Source: Dyella japonica DSM 16301
GTDB lineage: Bacteria > Pseudomonadota > Gammaproteobacteria > Xanthomonadales > Rhodanobacteraceae
Length of the DNA: 64,000 nt
Direction: 5' to 3'
Assembly (NCBI RefSeq): GCF_001010355.1
Contig: NZ_JPLA01000013.1
Span: 2,490-66,489 of the forward strand
Shown here piece by piece: positions 53,208-61,688 of this stretch. Every line of letters starts with the position of its first letter. Position 1 is the stretch's first letter. Made by a program: the position numbers and the translations under genes. The notes below the pieces were generated by a model. It was not told where the DNA came from and made no database searches. It was given only the letters and a program-made list of their open reading frames with translations.

Positions 53208-53623
53208 GGGGACGACTCCGGCAGGTGAAATATCAACTAGCTATTGCACAGCTTTCGTTCGCGCGCGGTGAAGGCAAGAACCCCGCGCTGGCTCCGCTTT
53301 CTGGGTGGATTTGGGAGCGGGACAACGGAGTAGACGTCCAAACGGTTTCGCTGCATGGCGGTCGACCGCAGAGGCCGTGACGTTACGTGCAAACCGTTGC
53401 CAGTTCGTGTCCATGGCCAGGAGGTGCGTCCATCAGGCAGCCTCCCGGGGCGGGCTTTTCACGCAAGCTTCCGACGCTGCTTTTGCAAGTGGCTGATTCC
53501 ATGGATTTTCACGCAACGTTGATGCTTGGCTGAACGACCCTATATCGGGCGGAGCGCTGGGCAGCCTGTCGTTATCGGTGGAGTGCCTGGTCGGAATGCA
53601 CCTTTTCATCAAGGCAGGACCCC
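53208..53623. other. 416-bp intergenic region with candidate fusA2 promoter
   Basis: No convincing gene. A 63-residue frame at 53305-53496 has no ribosome site and no coding-like composition. The segment has an inverted pair AACGGTTT (53342-53349) ... AAACCGTT (53391-53398), a GC-rich CCCGGGGCGGGC followed by TTTT near 53445-53460, and the promoter candidate listed next. It separates the leftward DksA-like gene from the rightward EF-G gene. Confidence 0.5.
53519..53546 (+). promoter_or_regulatory. Candidate sigma-70 promoter for the EF-G gene
   Basis: TTGATG (53519-53524) and TATATC (53541-53546) with a 16-base spacer, about 80 bases before the ATG. It is the best promoter match in the gap. 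Confidence 0.4.
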
Positions 53624-55753
53624 ATGGCACGCAAGAAGTCGCTTGAGCTGTATCGCAACATCGGCATCATCGCGCACATCGATGCCGGCAAGACCACCAC
53701 GACCGAGCGCATCCTGTATTACACCGGCAAGAAGCATCAGATCGTCGACGTGCACGACACGAAGGATGGCAAGGGTTCGACCACCACCGACTATCTGGAA
53801 CAGGAACGCAAGCGCGGCATCACCATCCAGTCCGCGGCCGTGTCCACCGAGTGGAAGGGTCACCAGATCAATTTGATCGATACGCCGGGACACGTCGATT
53901 TCACCATCGAGGTGAATCGCAGCCTGCGCGTGCTCGATGGCGCGGTGGTGGTATTCGACGGCGTGGCGGGCGTTGAGCCGCAGACCGAAACGAACTGGCG
54001 CCTGGCCGACCAGTACAACGTGCCGCGCCTGTGCTACGTCAACAAGATGGATCGCACCGGCGCGAACTTCGAGCACTGCGTGAAGGGCATCCGCGAGCGC
54101 CTTGGCGCCAGCGTGCTGCTTTGCCAGGTGCCGCTGGGCAGCCATGACGAATTCGTCGGCATGGCCGACCTGGTCGCTGGCGTAGCCTACCTGTGGAAGG
54201 GCGACGACAAGGACAGCCCCTGGGATACCGTGCCCCTCAACGAAGTGGCCAGCCGCGTGAAGTTCAGCACGGCGGCCGACCAGGCGTGGGTGGACAACCT
54301 GGAAAAACTGCGCCACGAAACGCTGGAATACGCCCTGGCGATGGACGACGCCGCGTTTGATCGCCTGATCGAAACCGGCGAGTTCGATCCTGAGATGTTG
54401 AAGGAGTGCATCCGCAAGGGTTGCGTGTCCGGCAAGCTGGTGCCGGTGTTCTGCGGCTCCTCCTATCGCAACAAGGGCGTGCAGCAGCTGCTGGATGCGG
54501 TGATCGACTATATGCCGTACCCCGGCGAGAACGGCGGCATCGCGCTGGTCGATGAGGACGGCCATGTCACCGGCGAGCAGGGCGTGATCGATGATGCGCC
54601 GGCGCGTGCGCTGGCCTTCAAGGTGATCAACGACCAGTTCGGCACGCTCACCTTCTGCCGCATCTATTCCGGCGTGATCAAGAAGGGCGACACCTTGCAG
54701 AACGTCACCCGGGGCAAGAAGGAACGCATCGGCCGCATCGTCGAGGTGCAGGCCAACGCGACCAAGGAAATCGATGAGGTGCGCGCCGGCGACATCTGCG
54801 CGTTCGTGTCATTGAAGGAAACCGAGACGGGCGACTCCTTGTCCGATCCGGCGCATCCGGCCTTGCTCGAGCGCATGCGCTTCCCCGATCCGGTGATCAG
54901 CGTGTCGGTGGAGCCCAAGACCCGTAACGACATCGACAAGATGTCCGCGGCGCTCTACAAGATGGTGAAGGCCGACCCGTCGCTGCGCCTGGAGATGGAC
55001 AAGGAAACCGGCCAGACCGTGCTCAAGGGCATGGGCGAGCTGCACCTGGAAGTGACCATCGACCGCATGCGTACCGAGCTGGGCGTTGACGCGATCATGG
55101 GCAAGCCCAAGGTGAGCTTCCGCGAGGCGTTCGGCCGCACGCTGGAACACACCTATACGCACAAGAAGCAGTCCGGTGGTTCGGGTCAGTTCGCCGAAGT
55201 CACCATGATCTTCGAGCCGCAGGAGTCGGGCACCGGTGTGGTGTTCTCCGATGAAATCGTCGGTGGCCGCGTGCCGCGCGAGTACATTCCCGCGGTGGAA
55301 CATGCCGTCAACGTGGAGTCGCGCGAGGGACAGATCGCCGGCTACGAGGTGGTGGACTTCAAGGCGCGCCTGATCGACGGCAAGTTCCATGATGTCGATT
55401 CGTCCGCGCTGGCGTTCGAAATCGCCACGCGGCAGTGCTTCCGCGAAGCGCAGCGGCTGAGCAAGCCCAAGCTGCTGGAGCCGGTGATGCGGCTTGAAGT
55501 GGTGACCGAGGCCGACTACCTGGGCGACGTCATCGGCGACATCAACCGTCGTCGCGGCACCGTGAGCGACCAGGGGCAGAAGGGCACGCAGGCTTTCGTG
55601 CAGGGCTTTGTGCCGCTGGCGGAGATGTTTGGCTATATCAACTTCCTGCGCTCGGCCACGCGTGGCCGCGGCACCTTCACCATGGAGTTCGACCACTACG
55701 AGGAAGTGCCCGCCAACCTGGTGGACACCTTGATGGAAAAAGAGTCGAAGTAA
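53624..55753 (+). CDS. fusA: Elongation factor G, second-type paralogue
   Basis: A 709-residue translational GTPase with all EF-G blocks: G1 [13 protein letters not shown]3 [13 protein letters not shown]4 NKMD, the fusidic-acid region GMGELHLEV, and the C-terminal [15 protein letters not shown]. The switch I segment reads [20 protein letters not shown], longer than and unlike the usual VHDGAATMDWMEQEQ of str-operon EF-G, so this is a second-type EF-G. It is not next to rpsL, rpsG or tuf, which confirms it is not the str-operon copy. Possible roles: translocation under stress or ribosome recycling (inferred from other EF-G pairs). Confidence 0.93.
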   Translation: MARKKSLELYRNIGIIAHIDAGKTTTTERILYYTGKKHQIVDVHDTKDGKGSTTTDYLEQERKRGITIQSAAVSTEWKGHQINLIDTPGHVDFTIEVNRSLRVLDGAVVVFDGVAGVEPQTETNWRLADQYNVPRLCYVNKMDRTGANFEHCVKGIRERLGASVLLCQVPLGSHDEFVGMADLVAGVAYLWKGDDKDSPWDTVPLNEVASRVKFSTAADQAWVDNLEKLRHETLEYALAMDDAAFDRLIETGEFDPEMLKECIRKGCVSGKLVPVFCGSSYRNKGVQQLLDAVIDYMPYPGENGGIALVDEDGHVTGEQGVIDDAPARALAFKVINDQFGTLTFCRIYSGVIKKGDTLQNVTRGKKERIGRIVEVQANATKEIDEVRAGDICAFVSLKETETGDSLSDPAHPALLERMRFPDPVISVSVEPKTRNDIDKMSAALYKMVKADPSLRLEMDKETGQTVLKGMGELHLEVTIDRMRTELGVDAIMGKPKVSFREAFGRTLEHTYTHKKQSGGSGQFAEVTMIFEPQESGTGVVFSDEIVGGRVPREYIPAVEHAVNVESREGQIAGYEVVDFKARLIDGKFHDVDSSALAFEIATRQCFREAQRLSKPKLLEPVMRLEVVTEADYLGDVIGDINRRRGTVSDQGQKGTQAFVQGFVPLAEMFGYINFLRSATRGRGTFTMEFDHYEEVPANLVDTLMEKESK

Positions 55754-55764
55754 GCGGCTCGCCC

Positions 55765-55800
55765 GTCACGCCGTGCAGCGTACTTCGCTCACGGCGTGAC
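55765..55800. terminator. Hairpin after the EF-G gene
   Basis: An 11-bp perfect stem GTCACGCCGTG / CACGGCGTGAC with a 14-base loop, 11 bases past the stop, extended outward by AAGCGGC...GCCGCTT. No U-run follows, so termination is plausible but not typical. Confidence 0.5.
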
Positions 55801-55980
55801 CGGCCGCTTGATGCCGTGCTCGATTTCACCGCCCATCGTTTTTGGGGCAGCTCTGATGCGGAGCAAGCTGGCGCGTTGAATGCTTTCCCGTGGTGTTCTG
55901 CTGGTCGCGTGGTATGGCTTGCGCGAGCGGGCGATGCTGGCCCGACCACTCCCGGCCCTGAATTCCCAAGGACGTTACCC

Positions 55981-56874
55981 ATGCGTATCGGTTCAAGCAT
56001 CTTTGCCCTGGCTATTGGCTTCGGCGGCGTGTTTTCGCAACCCCTGGCCGCCAGGGAAGCTGCGCCGATGGTGGCGGTGGGTTCGCAATACGACACCACC
56101 CATGTCTACGTGGCGCCGGCCGATGTGGGTGCGTTTGCCGACAGTTTTCTCGCCACCTTCGGCGGCCAGAGCACGAGACAAGGTGTGGCCACCGTGACAC
56201 CGACGCCCAGCAGCACCAGTACCCAGCTGCTGCAGACGCCGGTGGGCACGGTGTCGTTGTTCGGCTTCCGCACACCGATCCCGCATCCGTTCGGCGCTGA
56301 GCGTACCGGCTATCTGGTGACCGACCTGGACGTGGCGGTCAAGGCCGCGCGGGCGGCGGGTGCCGACGTGATCGTGCAGATCTTTCCCGATCCCATCGGC
56401 CGCGACGCGGTGATCCAGTGGCCAGGTGGCGTGAACATGCAGCTGTACTGGCATACCACGCCGCCGAACTACGCGCCGCTCCAGACGGTTCCGGAAAATC
56501 GCGTGTACGTGTCGCCGGATCGCGTCGACGCCTTTGTCAAAAGCTTCGTGACGTTCTCGCACGGCAAGGTCGTTTCCGATGAAGCGAAGGCGCCCGGTGC
56601 GGAGATCGGTCGTGCGGGCGACACGTACCGCCGCGTCCGCATCGAATCCACCTTTGGCAAGTTGGTGGTGTTGGTGAGCGACGGCCACTTGCCGTATCCC
56701 TACGGGCACGAGACGACGGGTTACGAAGTGAGCAGCTTGTCCGACACGCTGGCCAAGGCCAGGGCGCACGGCGCGAAAGTCCTGGTCGAGCCGTTCACCA
56801 GCGAAGGTCGCGCGTCGTCAATCGTGCAATTTCCTGGCGGCTATGTGGCCGAGATCCACGCCGCCAGTCATTGA
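55981..56874 (+). CDS. Exported protein of two VOC (glyoxalase-like) halves
   Basis: A 297-residue protein with a signal peptide (FALAIGFGGVFSQPLAA) and two similar halves (about 40-158 and 170-297). Each has the same chain: YV-P-D-V-AF--SF near the start, then G-E-TGY-V--L, ARA-GA-V-V-F, and PGG at the end with a closing H. Both keep His (HVYV / EIHA) positions common in VOC metal sites. The pattern is a duplicated vicinal-oxygen-chelate fold, the normal unit of glyoxalase I and bleomycin-binding proteins. Periplasmic location is unusual for that fold. Function unknown. ATG 55981 is chosen; the frame is open to 55816. Confidence 0.8.
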   Translation: MRIGSSIFALAIGFGGVFSQPLAAREAAPMVAVGSQYDTTHVYVAPADVGAFADSFLATFGGQSTRQGVATVTPTPSSTSTQLLQTPVGTVSLFGFRTPIPHPFGAERTGYLVTDLDVAVKAARAAGADVIVQIFPDPIGRDAVIQWPGGVNMQLYWHTTPPNYAPLQTVPENRVYVSPDRVDAFVKSFVTFSHGKVVSDEAKAPGAEIGRAGDTYRRVRIESTFGKLVVLVSDGHLPYPYGHETTGYEVSSLSDTLAKARAHGAKVLVEPFTSEGRASSIVQFPGGYVAEIHAASH

Positions 56875-57052
56875 AGTGATCAGCCGAACGCCGCGGGCGC
56901 CATGGCCGCGCCGGCCTTTGGCGGCCGGTCGTGCTTTAGTGCCGGCGGCGACATCGAAATGACATTTGCCGGTCCATACTCTAAGAGATGCCCTGATCCT
57001 TGCCATAGGCATGGATAGGGGCCTCCCAAGAGCCAACAGCGGAGTAATCTCG

Positions 57053-57917
<865 letters not shown>

Positions 57918-57943
57918 AGAGCATGCGGCCTCGGGCGGCGCAG

Positions 57944-58864
57944 CTATCGAAGCAGCCCGCTGGTCAATGCCCGCGCCGAATCCATTGCTCCCAGATCGTA
58001 GGCCTGGCGCACGGTCGTTTTGGGCGTGCAATCCCAGGTTGAAACGGGAATGCGTTGACTGGGCTGCCAATAGCTCCGTCCCTGCCAGCGGAACATCGGC
58101 GGCAGTTTCGGATAGTGGCGCGTGAGCATCACCAGCGTGTTCGATCGCTCCGCTTCGGTCTGGTGAGGAATCGGGGCGTTATCCGTATAGCCGCCGTCTA
58201 TCGCCATCGCGCCCCCGACCGGACGGGCGGACATGATGGGCGGCGCCGAGGCCGCCGCAATCAGCAGGGCCTGGGCTGTGTCGATGTCGGAGCAATCGTT
58301 CAGCACCATGAAATCCTGGCGCAGCCCCAAGACGCGGGGGAGTCGCGGATGGATGCTGTTCCACAGGTATTTGTCGACGAGATAGGCCAGTGTGCCCGCC
58401 GCGACGGATCCCCGCATGCCCAGGAATCGCGCCGGCCGAGTAAGGGCCACGACCAGGCGCGAGGACGAATGACGCAAGGTGTCGAACGTCGCTTCGTTCA
58501 AGAAGGCATCGACCCAGGCGGGATACACGTGCTGGTGGGCAAATTTCAGCTTGAGTTTCGGCAGGGCAGACCAGTCGAAGATCCTAGGATTGCTCGCGTA
58601 GAGCTTCAGGCAGGTATGCAGTGCCGTATCGGCACCTTCGGCAAGAAACGAGGCGGCTACCGCAGCACCCGCACTGGTGCCGACCAGTTGCGCCGGCAGG
58701 CGCAGGCCGCGCTCCATCAAATGCCTCAGCGCGCCCGACTGCCACCAGCATCGATTGCCGCCGCCCGCCAGGACGAGCGTGCCCATCGTGCTGAAGTCGA
58801 GTTCGCGAATTTCGTCCACTTTGCCGAGCATACGTTCGCACTCCTGGGTAAGGTCTTGTTCCAT
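57944..58864 (-). CDS. Patatin-like phospholipase
   Basis: A 306-residue patatin. The oxyanion loop is VLAGGGNRCWWQSGAL, the nucleophile Ser is in G-T-S-A-G, and the acid Asp in AIDGGYTDNAPIP forms the Ser-Asp dyad. A small Trp/Pro-rich tail follows. It hydrolyses acyl lipids, with substrate unknown. The start is uncertain: ATG 58864 has no good ribosome site and ATG 58786 begins at the catalytic domain (MGTLVLAGGGN). A much longer frame to 59146 overlaps the next gene and is rejected. No signal peptide is evident. Confidence 0.82.
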   Translation of the reverse strand: MEQDLTQECERMLGKVDEIRELDFSTMGTLVLAGGGNRCWWQSGALRHLMERGLRLPAQLVGTSAGAAVAASFLAEGADTALHTCLKLYASNPRIFDWSALPKLKLKFAHQHVYPAWVDAFLNEATFDTLRHSSSRLVVALTRPARFLGMRGSVAAGTLAYLVDKYLWNSIHPRLPRVLGLRQDFMVLNDCSDIDTAQALLIAAASAPPIMSARPVGGAMAIDGGYTDNAPIPHQTEAERSNTLVMLTRHYPKLPPMFRWQGRSYWQPSQRIPVSTWDCTPKTTVRQAYDLGAMDSARALTSGLLR

Positions 58865-58980
58865 GTGCGCATGGCGCAAGCTTCCATGGGGGCGAACAGC
58901 CCGGCCGCAATGCTGCGATCGTGCATTGGGCCGGACGCGGGCGAAGGTGAGGGCATCCTCCGACGCCGTCTGATGGAACT

Positions 58981-59664
58981 TCAGGCAACCCCGCGCCAAC
59001 GCACCACCATGCCCACACTCTTGGTCACGGCGCTGGACAGCAGGCGCAGATCCAGCGGCATGGCCGGCCGGCGCACATCCAGCAGCAGCGCCACCCGCGT
59101 GTGCTCGCTGCGGTTCCACACCTCGTGCGGATAGGTGTCGTCCCATAGCAGGTGTTCGCCATTGCCCAGGCGATGCTCATCCCCGGCCAGCCACAGCACG
59201 GCGCTGGGGCGGCCGTCGTCGGCGAGCGGCGCCTCCAGGTTCAACTGATAACGCAGGATGCCGCGGAACGGCCCGGAATGCCGCGGTATGTGCTTGTGCG
59301 GCGCCAGGAAGGACAGGGTGGCCGACAGCACGTCCGGGCAGGCGGCCAACAACTGTGTCAGCAAGGGGCAGTGCGCCTGGTTGGACGCGATGTCCTGCCC
59401 GTACACCTTGAGCAGGAACATGCGCCAGTCGCGCCCGTCGTTCGCCGAGATGTCCGCCTGGGTGGGCATGATCTCGTGGAAGCGCGGAATCGGCTGGGCG
59501 CTGTCGAGTATCGCCAGCGCCTCGCGACGGAGCCCTTCCCAGTGGTCGCGAAAGCGATGTCCATCGGGAAAGTAGGTGCCGATATCCAGCACCGGCGGGG
59601 TGTTGATGCGAGCGTCATAGAGACGGCGGATGGCCCGCGATGACAGCTCATAGAGCGAATCCAT
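58981..59664 (-). CDS. Aspartyl/asparaginyl beta-hydroxylase family protein (LpxO-like)
   Basis: A 227-residue iron/2OG dioxygenase. HKHIPRHSGPFRGILRYQLNL carries the family H-x3-H-x-G block (Fe ligand and substrate region), DTYPHEVWNRSEHTRVALLLDV the second His and the Arg for 2-oxoglutarate. LpxO, the lipid A myristate 2-hydroxylase, is in this family and usually has an N-terminal membrane helix, which is not obvious here. Substrate therefore open (lipid A, protein or lipid). AAGGA lies 11 bases upstream of the ATG. It may be co-transcribed with the patatin gene, 116 bases apart. Confidence 0.82.
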   Translation of the reverse strand: MDSLYELSSRAIRRLYDARINTPPVLDIGTYFPDGHRFRDHWEGLRREALAILDSAQPIPRFHEIMPTQADISANDGRDWRMFLLKVYGQDIASNQAHCPLLTQLLAACPDVLSATLSFLAPHKHIPRHSGPFRGILRYQLNLEAPLADDGRPSAVLWLAGDEHRLGNGEHLLWDDTYPHEVWNRSEHTRVALLLDVRRPAMPLDLRLLSSAVTKSVGMVVRWRGVA

Positions 59665-59871
59665 CTTCGGCTTTTCCTTCTTCTTCTACTCGGTGGGTTC
59701 ACTCACCCCCGGCACCGCCAGGCCGCGTCCTCCGGCGGCCTGCGCTTGCACGGTAGCGACAGGAATCTCCTTGTCATGTGAACGCACGAGGCGGGCTCGC
59801 GCCGACAGCCACAAGCGGCGATTGCAGATGAACTAAGCCTCCTTTCTTGCTGTTTTTTCGTAGGATTTTTC

Positions 59872-59900
59872 TTGTATTTTATGTGACGTCACGTAAAATA
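59872..59900 (+). promoter_or_regulatory. Promoter and 26-bp near-perfect palindromic operator of the AT-hook gene
   Basis: Palindrome 59875-59900, TATTTTATGTGAC paired with GTCACGTAAAATA (one mismatched pair in 13), centred on TGACGTCA. TTGTAT (59872-59877) and TAAAAT (59894-59899) give a 16-base-spaced promoter inside it, so a bound regulator would block RNA polymerase. A strong AAGGAGGAGG ribosome site follows. Confidence 0.75.
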
Positions 59901-59922
59901 GGCGCAAAAAGGAGGAGGTGCC

Positions 59923-60180
59923 ATGGTTGACCCCCGAGATCCGGGCACGCTTGCGTTGCCCTTGGCGTTCAAGCGGCCACGCGGCCGTCCGCGCAAGCCC
60001 AATGCGCTGACGGCGGCGGAGCGTGCGCGGCGTTATCGAGCGAGAAAGAAAACCTTGTCGATGCACGCGGTATCACTCGTCGTGCATCACGAGGTGGTGC
60101 GAGAGCGTGACCTTGCTTTGTCACAGGTCCGTCAGTTGCGCGCCGAGCTGGAGCACTTGCTGCAACAGCTGCGCGAATAG
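59923..60180 (+). CDS. Small AT-hook-like DNA-binding protein
   Basis: An 85-residue protein. KRPRGRPRKPNAL near residue 17 is an AT-hook (R-G-R-P core), followed by a basic region TAAERARRYRARKK and then a hydrophobic/coiled helix (VRERDLALSQVRQLRAEL; EHLLQQLRE) that should dimerise. It reads like a compact bZIP-like or plasmid-type accessory regulator. The near-perfect palindrome just ahead of it suggests autoregulation. Excellent ribosome site. I recognise no characterised homologue. Confidence 0.8.
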   Translation: MVDPRDPGTLALPLAFKRPRGRPRKPNALTAAERARRYRARKKTLSMHAVSLVVHHEVVRERDLALSQVRQLRAELEHLLQQLRE

Positions 60181-60204
60181 CAGCGCGTTCGTTACGCGCT
60201 GATC

Positions 60205-60239
60205 AGCACACCGCGTCCATCGCCGGGACGCGGTGTGCT
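60205..60239. terminator. Shared hairpin between the AT-hook gene and the thioredoxin-fold gene
   Basis: A 14-bp perfect stem (60205-60218 with 60226-60239, AGCACACCGCGTCC) with a 7-base loop, preceded by a smaller hairpin AGCGCG...CGCGCT (60182-60200). It lies between convergent stops and may end transcription from both sides, though no U-run is present. Confidence 0.6.
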
Positions 60240-60246
60240 TGCGCGT

Positions 60247-61578
60247 CTACGCCTTGAGCGCAGCCTTCAGCGCGTCGGCTTGCTGCGGAAACCACGGGCC
60301 GTTCGTTTCCAATACTTCAGCGGCCACCTTGTTGGCCTCGTCATCGCGATGCAGGGCCTTCAGCGCCTTCACGCGCTGCAAGGCGACGGCGAGGCGGTTG
60401 GCGCCGTACGCCTTGTCGGCGGCTTGCGCGAGATACGGCAGCGCCTGCGCCGGCTTGCCGGTTTCCACCAGGTTGCGGCCATAGCGATAGGCGTAGACGT
60501 AATCGTCGGGATAGGCGGCAATCAGCTGGTGCTGGTAGTCGTCCAGTTCGGCGCTGCGCTTGGCGCGCAGCAGGTAGATGCGCAGGTTGTCGGCCAGGTT
60601 GCGGTCGCTGGCGAGGTTGGTGCCCAGGCGTTGGCGTGTCTGCGTGATGGCACGATCGAGGATGGCCGCCGCTGCGTCGTGCTCGCCGAGTGCTTCGTCG
60701 AGCTGGACGCTGGTGAGCACGGCACTGCGTTGGTCCGCACAGGCCGGCTTGGCGATGAGCACCTGCGTGTTGACGTACTGGTCGAGCGGCTTGCGTTGCG
60801 CAGCCAGCAGCGACTTGCGTTCGGTGGCTGGGAGTTTGTCGGTGGCCTCGAACAGGTTCTCCAGCACGTAAGGACGCTGGCAGCCGATATCTTGAGCGAG
60901 CACCTTCTGGGCGTTTGCGATGACGGCAGCGTTGTCGTCGGCGACCAGGGCCTTGGCAAGCGCGAGCTGGTCGAGCGCCAGGCCGACGCGCTGGTTCGCG
61001 CGTGCGCTCTGCTGCTGGCTCGCAGGCAGGCTGGCGAACCAGCTCAAACCGTCGCTGCCTTCGGCGCGGGCCTGATAAGCCTCCAGCACGTTGGCGACAT
61101 CGCCGGGCGCGCCCTTGGCCGCCTTTTGCTTGAGCCCTTCCAGCGTGTTGCCGGTAGCGAGGATGGCGTTGATCTTCGGGTAGAACGATGCGCGCGGTTG
61201 TTCCGCCGAGATGCGCCCCAGCTCGTTGCCGTGCTCGTCGAGTACCACATAACTGGGCAGGAAGGATGCATGGAGTTTCTTCATCCATGTCTGGCCGTCC
61301 GGCGAATCGGCATCGGCCTCAATCACGATCGCCTTGCGCTGTACGGCATCCCATTCCGGTCCGTTCAACACATGGCTCGCCATGTAGTAGCAGGAGTAGC
61401 ACCACACGGCCTGGAAATCGACCAGCACCGGACGATGCTGTTGGGCCGAGGCCTTGAGCGCTTCGTCGATGGTCGGTGGCGTCCTGGCTTCCGCGGCGTG
61501 CAGGTCAACGGCAGGCAGGGCGACCAGCAGCGCGGCGGCGAGCAGCGAGATCTTCGAACGGCGGAGTGCGTTGGGCAT
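60247..61578 (-). CDS. Exported thioredoxin-fold protein with helical C-terminal domain
   Basis: A 443-residue protein. A signal peptide (SKISLLAAALLVALPAVDLHAA) is followed by a thioredoxin domain (about 45-155; VLVDFQAVWCYSCYYMASHV with CYSC active site; SFLPSYVVLDEHGNELGRIS) and a long Ala/Leu/Gln-rich helical part with TPR-like turns (VGLALDQLALAKALVADD; ALPYLAQAADKAYGANRLAV). It is periplasmic and may form or break disulfides in other exported proteins. It is the leftward gene just behind a TonB-dependent receptor. ATG 61578 is chosen; frame is open to 61659. Redox partner unknown. Confidence 0.85.
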   Translation of the reverse strand: MPNALRRSKISLLAAALLVALPAVDLHAAEARTPPTIDEALKASAQQHRPVLVDFQAVWCYSCYYMASHVLNGPEWDAVQRKAIVIEADADSPDGQTWMKKLHASFLPSYVVLDEHGNELGRISAEQPRASFYPKINAILATGNTLEGLKQKAAKGAPGDVANVLEAYQARAEGSDGLSWFASLPASQQQSARANQRVGLALDQLALAKALVADDNAAVIANAQKVLAQDIGCQRPYVLENLFEATDKLPATERKSLLAAQRKPLDQYVNTQVLIAKPACADQRSAVLTSVQLDEALGEHDAAAAILDRAITQTRQRLGTNLASDRNLADNLRIYLLRAKRSAELDDYQHQLIAAYPDDYVYAYRYGRNLVETGKPAQALPYLAQAADKAYGANRLAVALQRVKALKALHRDDEANKVAAEVLETNGPWFPQQADALKAALKA

Positions 61579-61688
61579 GGTGGCGTGTCCCGGGTTCGCG
61601 GATGAGTGAAGAGGGTGGGAGGAGGCGGCCTTGCGTACCGCTCCTCCCGACGCAGGCACGAGGGGTTGCCTGCATCAAGTCGGCATCG

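Noticed and set aside
53305-53496. A 63-codon frame upstream of the EF-G gene
   Set aside because: No ribosome site, no family, low-complexity Arg/Ala composition.
58865-59146. N-terminal extension of the patatin to 59146
   Set aside because: It overlaps the LpxO-like gene and its residues (Arg/Ala/Gly-rich) show no family match; the catalytic domain starts at 58786.
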